This document shows positions 8,689-14,982 of a stretch of 26,149 bases of DNA, piece by piece. The notes under the pieces were generated by a model. That model was given only the letters and a program-made list of their open reading frames with translations. It had not been told where the DNA came from and ran no database searches. Position 1 is the stretch's first letter. Each line of letters starts with the position of its first letter. The stretch comes from a virus. The stretch is from positions 1 through 26,149 of IMG/VR virus record IMGVR_UViG_3300009008_000216; one strand, 5' to 3'. The translations under genes and the position numbers were made by a program.

Positions 8689-9882
8689 ATGTTTTTATCA
8701 GAAGAAATTAAAGATAAGTGGGAGCCGGTTATGGAGCACGCAGATGTACCTGCAATTAAAGATGCTACAAAACGAGCTATTACACTTCGTCTTTTAGAAA
8801 ATCAACAGACAGCTTTAGATGAAGCTAATGTTACAGGTGCTAATGTAGATAACTGGGATCCAGTTCTTATTTCATTAGTTCGTCGTACTATGCCTAAACT
8901 TATGGCATATGACACAATTGGTGTACAACCAATGAGTGGTCCAACTGGTCTTATCTTTGCAATGAAATCTCATTACACTGGTAACGCCGCTACTGGTGCT
9001 GAAGCTCTTACTACTACTGCAGGTGCTCCAGATACAGATTTTGCTGGTGACGATGGTACTGCTGACGCAATGACTACTGCACAAGGTGAGAATCTTGGTG
9101 GTTTTGATGGTGGTGCAACTACTTACAATGAGATGTCATTCTCAATTGAAAAGTCAAGTGTTACTGCTAAAACTAAGGCACTTAAAGCCAAGTACTCTTT
9201 AGAACTTGCACAAGACCTTAAAGCAATTCATGGTTTAGACGCTGAGTCTGAATTAAGTAACATTCTTTCAGGTGAAATTCTTGCTGAAATCAACCGTGAG
9301 ATTATCAATACTATTAGTTCACAAGCTACTGCTGGTGCTACTGCTGGTACTACTACTGCTGGTACTTTCGACGTTGCTGATGCAGTTGATAACCGTGGTG
9401 CTCGTTGGGGTGGTGAACGTTATAAGTCACTACTTGTACAGATTAACAAGGAAGCAAACTTAATTGCTAAGAACACTGGTCGTGGTCGTGGTAACTGGTT
9501 AATCGTATCTCCAGATGTTGCATCTGCTCTAGATATGACTTCTTCACTTGCTGAACCTAATATGTCACTTGACAACGGTTCACAACCTGACGTTACTGAC
9601 AACGTGTTTGCTGGTACATTAGGTGGTAAGTTTAAGGTATTTGTTGACCAATTTGCTTCTAGTGATTCAGTAATCGTTGGTTTTAAAGGTTCAAATATGT
9701 ATGATGCTGGTATGTTCTACTGCCCATACGTTCCATTACAGTTGATGAAATCAATTGGTGAAGAGGACTTCCAACCACGTCTTGGTTTCAAGACTCGTTA
9801 CGGAATTACTATGAATCCATTTGCTTCTGGTGCTGCTGGTGCAAACCCTTACTTCCGTAAGTTTACTGTTACTAACCTGTAA
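8689..9882 (+). CDS. gp23: Major capsid protein
   Basis: 397 aa (T4 gp23 is 521), so this is a compact version. Diagnostic block: LVRRTMPKLMAYDTIGVQPM then SGPTGLIFAMKSHY (about 63-97), the T4-like capsid signature, and the C-terminal YCPYVPLQLMKSIGEEDFQP region. LDE45|A46 fits the gp21 cleavage consensus, so the mature protein would begin at A46, close to the T4 arrangement (cut after residue 65). Codons are noticeably uniform (GGT, GCT, ACT), as in highly expressed genes. A strong AAGGAG precedes the start and a strong terminator follows. Confidence 0.97.
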   Translation: MFLSEEIKDKWEPVMEHADVPAIKDATKRAITLRLLENQQTALDEANVTGANVDNWDPVLISLVRRTMPKLMAYDTIGVQPMSGPTGLIFAMKSHYTGNAATGAEALTTTAGAPDTDFAGDDGTADAMTTAQGENLGGFDGGATTYNEMSFSIEKSSVTAKTKALKAKYSLELAQDLKAIHGLDAESELSNILSGEILAEINREIINTISSQATAGATAGTTTAGTFDVADAVDNRGARWGGERYKSLLVQINKEANLIAKNTGRGRGNWLIVSPDVASALDMTSSLAEPNMSLDNGSQPDVTDNVFAGTLGGKFKVFVDQFASSDSVIVGFKGSNMYDAGMFYCPYVPLQLMKSIGEEDFQPRLGFKTRYGITMNPFASGAAGANPYFRKFTVTNL

Positions 9883-9893
9883 TAGTTAAAAAG

Positions 9894-9910
9894 TTCCCCT
9901 ACCTTGGGAA
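9894..9910 (+). other. Small hairpin just ahead of the post-capsid terminator
   Basis: TTCCC (9894-9898) pairs with GGGAA (9906-9910) around a 7-base loop. It lies between the gp23 stop and the main terminator and may protect the 3' end of the capsid mRNA or assist termination. There is no T-run of its own. Confidence 0.4.
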
Positions 9911-9916
9911 ACCGTT

Positions 9917-9941
9917 AAACCCCCTTAATTGGGGGTTTTTT
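9917..9941 (+). terminator. Strong rho-independent terminator after the capsid gene
   Basis: AAACCCCC (9917-9924) pairs with GGGGGTTT (9931-9938) around the loop TTAATT, and six T follow the G-run. It closes the 22-23 transcript and shields the next gene, which has its own late promoter at 9961. Confidence 0.93.
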
Positions 9942-9960
9942 ATTCAATGAAATAAAACAT

Positions 9961-9968
9961 TATAAATA
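9961..9968 (+). promoter_or_regulatory. T4-type late promoter abutting a start codon
   Basis: TATAAATA followed by ATGGTATGAG. The start codon of the next gene is at 9974, only five bases after the octamer. T4 late transcription begins roughly 5-7 bases beyond the octamer, so the RNA should begin at or next to this ATG. Confidence 0.8.
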
Positions 9969-9973
9969 ATGGT

Positions 9974-10465
9974 ATGAGTGAAAGATTATCCCCACAAAAA
10001 ATTAACTTTGCTAAATCAACTAATTACAAATTAGTTATTAATGCAATTCCAGGCACTACTTTTTGGTTGACTACTGCAAATATTCCAACAATATCGGCAA
10101 ACGAAGTACCAATCCCAAATCCAATACATGGTCATACATACCAACCAACAACTACAACGATTTATGCACCATTAATGTGTACATTCTTAGTTGATGAAGA
10201 TTTTAGTAATTATATGGAACTGTTAAACTGGATAAATATGACTAATCACCCAGACACTTCAAAAAGGGTAGACTCAAAAGTAGATATAAGAACTACAGGT
10301 AGTTTGCATATTTTATCTAACAATAAAAATACATCAGATACTGTATTTACATTTCATAATATATTTCCTACTATTCTAGGCGAGATCCAATTTAACAACG
10401 ATCAGGCAGAAGAGGTAATAACAGACATAACACTACAATTCGATTATATGACAGTTGATACCTAA
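9974..10465 (+). CDS. Tail-tube-like structural protein (second gp19-fold protein)
   Basis: 163 aa. Segments FWLTTANIPTISANEVPIPN, IYAPLMCTFLVDEDFSNYME and LLNWINM resemble tail tube and baseplate tube-initiator proteins of T4-like phages (gp19/gp54 fold), and its length equals T4 gp19. It may be a baseplate or tail-completion protein; conserved T4-like marine phages often keep such a gene between 23 and uvsY. No Shine-Dalgarno site precedes the ATG, and a late promoter ends five bases upstream, so translation is probably leaderless. Isolated between a terminator and the uvsY promoter, it forms a one-gene late transcript. Confidence 0.75.
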   Translation: MSERLSPQKINFAKSTNYKLVINAIPGTTFWLTTANIPTISANEVPIPNPIHGHTYQPTTTTIYAPLMCTFLVDEDFSNYMELLNWINMTNHPDTSKRVDSKVDIRTTGSLHILSNNKNTSDTVFTFHNIFPTILGEIQFNNDQAEEVITDITLQFDYMTVDT

Positions 10466-10468
10466 AAT

Positions 10469-10497
10469 TTGACTTTTTTAATATATTATGGTATAAT
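10469..10497 (+). promoter_or_regulatory. Sigma70-type promoter of uvsY
   Basis: TTGACT (10469-10474), a 17-base spacer and TATAAT (10492-10497) with an extended TGG in front of the -10. The predicted +1 is at about 10504, which is the A of the uvsY start codon. Confidence 0.85.
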
Positions 10498-10503
10498 AGG
10501 TAT

Positions 10504-10914
10504 ATGAACTTAGAAGAACTTGAAAAACAGGTCGATAAAGACCTATACATAAATGAAACTGTACTTGCTAAAGAGTCATTAGCAACCCCAAATAAACATA
10601 ATAAATACTTAAAATTACTTTTAAGGGAACGTTTGAAATTAAAGAAATTAAAAACCGACCTATATAGAGTATCATTGGGTAGAACTAACTATTATAATGG
10701 AAACGATCCAGATCCATATGAGTATGTACTTAAAGATAGGGAAGTTAAAGAATATGTAAAAGTAGACCCAATGGTTGTTGAAGCAGAAGCACGTGTTGTT
10801 ATGCAAGAAGAAATGGTTAAGTATTTAGAAGAGATTTGTAAAATGTTTTCTGTTCGTGGTTTTGCAATTAAGAATGCGATAGATTTTATGAAATTTACAC
10901 AAGGTGAAGTATAG
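10504..10914 (+). CDS. uvsY: UvsY recombination mediator
   Basis: 136 aa (T4 UvsY is 137). It loads the UvsX recombinase on gp32-coated single-stranded DNA. The start MNLEELEKQVDKDLYINETV and the end MFSVRGFAIKNAIDFMKFTQ match T4 UvsY (LEDLQEELKKDVFID at the start, SRGFAIKHIQDMRAF near the end), and the central lysine-rich helix is kept. It is followed after 6 bases by uvsW, the order seen in T4-like phages. The promoter -10 ends six bases before the ATG, so the mRNA has almost no leader; only a weak AGG lies upstream. UvsX itself is not in the window. Confidence 0.93.
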   Translation: MNLEELEKQVDKDLYINETVLAKESLATPNKHNKYLKLLLRERLKLKKLKTDLYRVSLGRTNYYNGNDPDPYEYVLKDREVKEYVKVDPMVVEAEARVVMQEEMVKYLEEICKMFSVRGFAIKNAIDFMKFTQGEV

Positions 10915-10920
10915 TATATA

Positions 10921-12399
10921 ATGAGTGATATAGTAGTACACATCAAAGATGATGTATTTTTAAATGTAGAATGTGAGTCAGGTATTGGACATGAATTATC
11001 CGATTTCTTTACATTTGAAGTACCTGGCTATAAATTTATGCCAGCATATCGTGCTAGAGCATGGGACGGTAAAATACGTTTGTTCAATGTATTTGGTGGT
11101 GAGGTTTATGTAGGTCTTTTACCCTATATTATTGAGTTTGCAAAACGACGTGAATATACACTAGAATACCCTAAAAAACACATTATTCAAACCCTTAAAT
11201 CCACTGAGGACTTCGTTAAGGGGTTAAATCCCCACGTTAATTCGTCCCCTATATTACCATACGAGTATCAAATAAAAGCCATTAATCACGCAATTAACAA
11301 CGATAGGGCACTTTTACTATCACCAACTTCATCTGGTAAGTCGTTTATGATATATGGGTTAACACAATATTACCGTAAAGAACAAGACCGTAAAATTCTT
11401 ATTATTGTACCTACAACATCACTTGTTGAACAACTATACAAAGACTTTGCTGATTATGCTTCTGAACTAGACCCTACGTTTTCTGACGACAACGTTCATA
11501 GAATCTATTCAGGCAAAGAAAAAGAAACTGATAAACAAATCGTAATCACAACGTGGCAATCTATTTACAAATTAAAGAAACCATTCTTTGAACAATTTGG
11601 TTGTGTTATTGGTGATGAAGCACATAACTTCAAAGCAAAATCATTAACGTCTATTTTAACTAAGATGACAGATTGTAAATATAAGTTTGGTTTTACTGGT
11701 ACACTTGATGGTACAACTACGCATAAATTAGTGCTTGAGGGATTGTTTGGTGCTGTTAAAAAAGTTATCACAACGAAACAATTAATGGACGATGAAACAA
11801 TTACAAAATTACATATTGAAGCAATCATGTTGAAATATAAAGATGATGAACGCAAATTTGTAAAACAATTAACATACCAAGAAGAAATTGATTGGTTGAT
11901 TGACCACCCTAAACGAAATAAATTTATTTGTGACTTGTCTTTGAGTAGAACTAAAAACACATTAGTGTTATTTCAATTCGTAGAAAAGCACGGAAAGAAG
12001 TTATATGAATATCTTAAAAAGAAAGAACCAGAACGACCAATATTTTTCGTATCGGGAAACGTTGGAGTCGATGTTCGTGAGGAAATACGAGCAATCACCG
12101 AGAGTAGTACAAATGCTATTATCGTCGCTTCATATGGGACTTATTCTACTGGTATCAATATTCGCAATCTTCATAACATTATTTTTGCTCATCCTAGTAA
12201 ATCCCGTATTAGGAATTTACAATCGGTTGGTAGAGGTTTACGAAAATCTGAAGGAAAGGAAGTAGCAACGTTATTTGATTTGAGTGACGATTTGTCTTGG
12301 AAGAAACACAAAAACTTTTCATTGAAACATTTCATTGAAAGGGTAAAAATTTATAACACAGAAAAATTTGATTACAAACTAAGGAGCATTAAATTATGA
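10921..12399 (+). CDS. uvsW: UvsW recombination helicase (SF2)
   Basis: 492 aa (T4 UvsW is about 500). It unwinds R-loops and branch-migrates Holliday junctions and stalled forks, switching replication from origin to recombination mode. The N-terminal DNA-binding domain (about 1-100) contains FMPAYRARAWDGKIRLFN. Helicase motifs follow: Walker A SPTSSGKS (134-141), DEAH (232-235), FTGTLDG (motif III), and QSVGRGLRKSEG (motif VI). No clear Shine-Dalgarno site lies before the ATG, so translation is probably coupled to uvsY. The stop overlaps the next start (ATGA). Confidence 0.96.
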   Translation: MSDIVVHIKDDVFLNVECESGIGHELSDFFTFEVPGYKFMPAYRARAWDGKIRLFNVFGGEVYVGLLPYIIEFAKRREYTLEYPKKHIIQTLKSTEDFVKGLNPHVNSSPILPYEYQIKAINHAINNDRALLLSPTSSGKSFMIYGLTQYYRKEQDRKILIIVPTTSLVEQLYKDFADYASELDPTFSDDNVHRIYSGKEKETDKQIVITTWQSIYKLKKPFFEQFGCVIGDEAHNFKAKSLTSILTKMTDCKYKFGFTGTLDGTTTHKLVLEGLFGAVKKVITTKQLMDDETITKLHIEAIMLKYKDDERKFVKQLTYQEEIDWLIDHPKRNKFICDLSLSRTKNTLVLFQFVEKHGKKLYEYLKKKEPERPIFFVSGNVGVDVREEIRAITESSTNAIIVASYGTYSTGINIRNLHNIIFAHPSKSRIRNLQSVGRGLRKSEGKEVATLFDLSDDLSWKKHKNFSLKHFIERVKIYNTEKFDYKLRSIKL

Positions 12400-12698
12400 A
12401 TATATCAGTAGTACATATGAAACATACAGGCACAGAAGTTATTTGTGACCTAATTGAAATGAATGAAGAAAATATGGCAATCACTATCAAAGACCCACAG
12501 ACGATTGGTGTAGTATCCCACGATGACCAGGGCGCACAATTAGGATTTACACCATTTTTAATGAGTTGTAAGGACAATATTATACATTTAGCACTTCAAG
12601 ACATTTTATTCATTGCAGAAGCAAACCCACAAATCGCAGAACAATATCAAAGTATGTTTTCTCCAATTGATCTACCAAGTCAGAAAATAATCACATAA
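12396..12698 (+). CDS. Conserved small protein between uvsW and 55, unknown function
   Basis: 100 aa. The first two thirds are predicted to be beta-rich: TGTEVICDLIEMNEENMAIT followed by GFTPFLMSCKDNIIHLALQD and ILFIAEA. The GxxVxCxLxE...MNxxxxxIKDP pattern faintly recalls an Sm-like fold, but this is weak. The C-terminus (QIAEQYQSMFSPIDLPSQKI) looks flexible. The ATG overlaps the uvsW stop and has AAGGAG upstream, so it is the last gene of the uvsY-uvsW operon. T4-like marine phages often have a small gene at this place; its role is not known to me. Confidence 0.8.
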   Translation: MNISVVHMKHTGTEVICDLIEMNEENMAITIKDPQTIGVVSHDDQGAQLGFTPFLMSCKDNIIHLALQDILFIAEANPQIAEQYQSMFSPIDLPSQKIIT

Positions 12699-12703
12699 AT
12701 CGC

Positions 12704-12732
12704 TTGACTTTTGTATAAGTATAGTGTATAAT
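12704..12732 (+). promoter_or_regulatory. Strong sigma70-type promoter driving the non-coding region
   Basis: TTGACT (12704-12709), a 17-base spacer and TATAAT (12727-12732). It begins 6 bases after the preceding stop codon. No gene begins for nearly 600 bases downstream, and gene 55 has its own promoter, so its evident product is the structured RNA starting near 12739. A TATAAATA late-type octamer also occurs at 12750-12757, with a non-standard flank. Confidence 0.85.
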
Positions 12733-12792
12733 ATATTGAAAATTACACATATAAATACAAATTCTGCCTAGAACGTGAAAACTAGGATAGTA

Positions 12793-12806
12793 GCGAAAGT
12801 GAAGTG
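12793..12806 (+). repeat. Repeat copy 1: GCGAAAGTGAAGTG
   Basis: This string recurs at 13087-13099 as ACGAAGTGAAGTG, one base shorter. Both copies lie in the non-coding RNA, the second in a hairpin loop. Its core CGAAGTG is complementary to the CACTTCG in the hairpin at 13193-13199. Confidence 0.55.
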
Positions 12807-13044
12807 AGCAGACTATAATATCTTAAACGTAATTAGATTGAGGTCTGTAATTTGATGCCAACGTGTAATGGCTAAATAATTAAAATAATCGTGTCAGGAC
12901 TCTCACCACATAATGGTATCATATAGTCCAGTAGAGATGGGTGAATTGACATTCAGTGGCAAATAGGAATCCGTAACCTATCTCTAGGGATTATAGTGTG
13001 TATAGAAGTTAACTTCAAGATACTAGAAGAAAATATAGATTAAG

Positions 13045-13239
13045 AAAATGAAGACGGTCTTGCGAAGCAAGACCCGAAAACACGTAACGAAGTGAAGTGT
13101 TTTCGATTGGTGTAGTCGATGTAATTTTAAACTACATTAAGCTACTCCAGTGACCTGAAGTGTATCAAATGGTTCTTCAATCTACATATGGACACTTCGT
13201 GCCCATATGTGGGTTACTTCGTAACCCTGTCTTCATTTT
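13045..13239 (+). other. Closed multibranch hairpin domain at the 3' end of the RNA
   Basis: AAAATGAAGAC (13045-13055) is exactly complementary to GTCTTCATTTT (13229-13239). Inside are: 8 bp 13056-13063/13067-13074 with GAA triloop (core GCGAAGC); 9 bp CGAAAACAC/GTGTTTTCG (13075-83/13097-105); a weaker TGTAGT/ACTACA (13111-16/13131-36); TGAAG/CTTCA (13156-60/13175-79); 8 bp ACATATGG/CCATATGT plus CAC/GTG (13184-13210) with TTC loop; and 7 bp GGGTTAC/GTAACCC (13211-13227) with TTC loop. The last two hairpins abut and could stack. Confidence 0.75.
13087..13099 (+). repeat. Repeat copy 2: ACGAAGTGAAGTG
   Basis: Second copy of the motif at 12793-12806. Bases 13087-13094 (ACGAAGTG) are mainly in the loop of the CGAAAACAC/GTGTTTTCG hairpin and are perfectly complementary to CACTTCGT at 13193-13200, allowing a loop-loop contact. 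Confidence 0.55.
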
Positions 13240-13259
13240 ATTTAATTCTAGTTACTTGC

Positions 13260-13288
13260 TAGACATATAGTCATTTCTATGTTATAAT
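13260..13288 (+). promoter_or_regulatory. Extended -10 promoter of gene 55
   Basis: TAGACA (13260-13265, five of six to TTGACA), a 17-base spacer and TATAAT (13283-13288) preceded by TGT. The predicted start is near 13295, giving a ~30-base leader with AAAGGA before the GTG start codon. Confidence 0.8.
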
Positions 13289-13323
13289 TAATCTATTAAA
13301 ACTACATTAATAAAGGATATACA

Positions 13324-13935
13324 GTGTCAAAAGAAATTAAAACACCAGTCGATAAGGATAATAAAAATCATTACATTAATAATAAGGATTTCTTAGCGGC
13401 TTTAATCGAATATCAAGCAGATATTAAAGATAAAGAAGAAAGAGGTTTACCAAAACCTTATGTAACTGATTATATTGCTAGGTGTTTTCTTCAAATTGCT
13501 CAACGTCTTTCTTTTAGACCTAATTTTATTAACTACACTTATAAAGATGATATGATTAGTGATGGGTTAGAAAATTGTTTAGCATATATGCATAATTTCA
13601 ATCCAGAAAAATCTGATAATCCTTTTGCATATTTTACACAAATTATTTACTATGCATTCCTTAGAAGAATTCAAAAAGAGAAAAAACAACAGTATGTGAA
13701 GTACAAGTATTTTGATACTGCAGGTGGTTTTGAGCAAATGGACGAATTACAAGAACACGACAAAGAATCATTTGACTTTATTAATGATAAAGGGTCTGTA
13801 GATTTTCATATTCACATTAAAGAATTTATTGACGATATGGAAAAGAAAGAAGCAGAGAAAAAAGCAAAAAGGGAAGCGAAGATTAAAGAAAAAGAAATGA
13901 AGCAAAATAATTTATCATTCTTTATGGGTGTGTAA
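13324..13935 (+). CDS. gp55: Late-transcription sigma factor
   Basis: 203 aa (T4 gp55 is 185). It binds host RNA polymerase and recognises TATAAATA late promoters. Similarity to T4 includes the start (HYINNKDFLAALIEYQADI), DDMISDGLENCLAYMHNFNP (T4 EMIADGIEASIKGLHNF), and NPFAYFTQIIYYAFLRRIQK then EKKQQYVKYKYF, the sigma region 2-like part. The C-terminal NLSFFMGV corresponds to the hydrophobic gp45-clamp-binding tail of T4 gp55 (SLDFLYE). Residues 173-195 are a Lys/Glu-rich linker. The start is GTG at 13324, with AAAGGA 6 bases upstream and no better ATG. Gene 47 starts directly after the stop. Confidence 0.94.
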   Translation: MSKEIKTPVDKDNKNHYINNKDFLAALIEYQADIKDKEERGLPKPYVTDYIARCFLQIAQRLSFRPNFINYTYKDDMISDGLENCLAYMHNFNPEKSDNPFAYFTQIIYYAFLRRIQKEKKQQYVKYKYFDTAGGFEQMDELQEHDKESFDFINDKGSVDFHIHIKEFIDDMEKKEAEKKAKREAKIKEKEMKQNNLSFFMGV

Positions 13936-14982
13936 ATGAAAGTTGCTGTAATCACTGATACGCATTTCGGTGCAAGGTCTGACAGTAAAGCATTTTCTGA
14001 CTATTTTTATAAGTTTTGGACTAATACTTTCTTTCCATACTTAATTGAGAATGACATCAAAACAATCATTCATTGTGGTGATTTGATGGACAGACGTAAG
14101 TACGTAAATTTTGACACTCTTAACCGTATGCGTAAAGAGTTTATTAAACCAATGATTGACAATGGTATCACTATGCATACTATTGTTGGTAACCACGACA
14201 CATATTATAAAAATACTGTTGAAGTTAATTCTGTAGAGCAGTTATTTGATATTGGTGATGATAAATTAAATCCTATTGTTGCATATTCAGAACCAAAAAC
14301 ATTAGAATTACCAGATGGTTTTAAGGTTGATATGATACCTTGGATTAATAATGATAATGAAGAAAAAGTTCTTGAATTTGTTAAAAATACTAATTCAACA
14401 ATTGCTTGGGGACATTTTGATTTAAGTGGTTTTGAAATGCACAAAGGTGTAAATTCAATGTATCACTCACGTTCCCCTAAATTCCTTAAAGGATATGATA
14501 CAGTTTATTCTGGTCATTTTCACACAAAATCTGATGACGGTCATGTATTTTATCTAGGTAACACATACGAAATTAATTGGAGTGATTATAACGACAATCG
14601 TGGTTTTCATATTTTTGATACTGAAACGTTAGAATGTGACCAAATTGTAAATCCTTATAAATTACACGTCAAAGTTAATTATGATGAAGAAAAGAAAGAC
14701 GAGCAATTAAATGATGATTATGAAGGACAAATTGTAAAATTAATTGTAACAAGTAAAGGGGATTTTGCACATTTTAATTTATTAGTTGAAAAGATTGAAC
14801 GTGAATCTGAAACATTAACAATAGTTGAAGACCACGGTTTATTATCAACAGAACAAGTTGAGTTTGATACTGAAGATACTATTACTACATTGAACAAATA
14901 TGTTGAGGGTATGAATATTGATAATGAAGAACAAGTTAAGAAAATATTAAATGAAATATATGTAGAGGCAATTGCACTATGA
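13936..14982 (+). CDS. gp47: Recombination endonuclease subunit, Mre11/SbcD-type
   Basis: 348 aa (T4 gp47 is 339). It is the nuclease half of the gp46/gp47 complex that resects DNA ends for recombination-dependent replication. Metallophosphoesterase motifs are in order: TDTHFGARSD (D8, H10), CGDLMDRR (D49), GNHDTY (N86, H87), WGHFDLSG and SGHFHTKSDDG (the last metal-binding histidines). The C-terminal third is the capping domain and the gp46-contact region. The ATG follows the gene 55 stop with no gap, and its own stop overlaps the gene 46 start (ATGA), so 55-47-46 is one operon. Confidence 0.96.
   Translation: MKVAVITDTHFGARSDSKAFSDYFYKFWTNTFFPYLIENDIKTIIHCGDLMDRRKYVNFDTLNRMRKEFIKPMIDNGITMHTIVGNHDTYYKNTVEVNSVEQLFDIGDDKLNPIVAYSEPKTLELPDGFKVDMIPWINNDNEEKVLEFVKNTNSTIAWGHFDLSGFEMHKGVNSMYHSRSPKFLKGYDTVYSGHFHTKSDDGHVFYLGNTYEINWSDYNDNRGFHIFDTETLECDQIVNPYKLHVKVNYDEEKKDEQLNDDYEGQIVKLIVTSKGDFAHFNLLVEKIERESETLTIVEDHGLLSTEQVEFDTEDTITTLNKYVEGMNIDNEEQVKKILNEIYVEAIAL

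Larger units (their letters stand above)
12739..13240 (+). ncRNA. Candidate large structured non-coding RNA (~500 nt)
   Basis: Between 12699 and 13323 no protein gene is apparent, yet the sequence is dense in inverted repeats. From 5' to 3': CCTAG/CTAGG (12767-71/12782-86); CAGAC/GTCTG (12809-13/12843-47) enclosing ATCT/AGAT; TAATT/AATTA (12848-52/12878-82) enclosing GCCA/TGGC; GGACT/AGTCC (12897-901/12925-29) enclosing ACCA/TGGT; a 10-bp helix with one G-U (12932-41/12977-86) enclosing TGAAT/ATTCA; GAAGTTAACTTC (13005-16); and an 11-bp helix (13045-55/13229-39) that encloses four strong hairpins. A sigma70 promoter sits at its 5' end. The 12922-12929 string TATAGTCC resembles the group I intron S element. 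Stem pairing is read by eye; no covariation is available. Confidence 0.7.

Noticed and set aside
12005-12265. 86-codon frame with a hydrophobic segment inside uvsW
   Set aside because: It is out of frame within conserved helicase motifs and has no credible ribosome-binding site.
12750-12757. TATAAATA just after the sigma70 promoter of the non-coding RNA
   Set aside because: The flank (CAAATTC) differs from the other late promoters and the region is AT-rich; kept only as a remark, not as a promoter.
12739-13240. CRISPR array or tRNA cluster in the non-coding gap
   Set aside because: No regularly spaced direct repeats and no T-loop/CCA-type tRNA features; hairpins are of different sequence and size.
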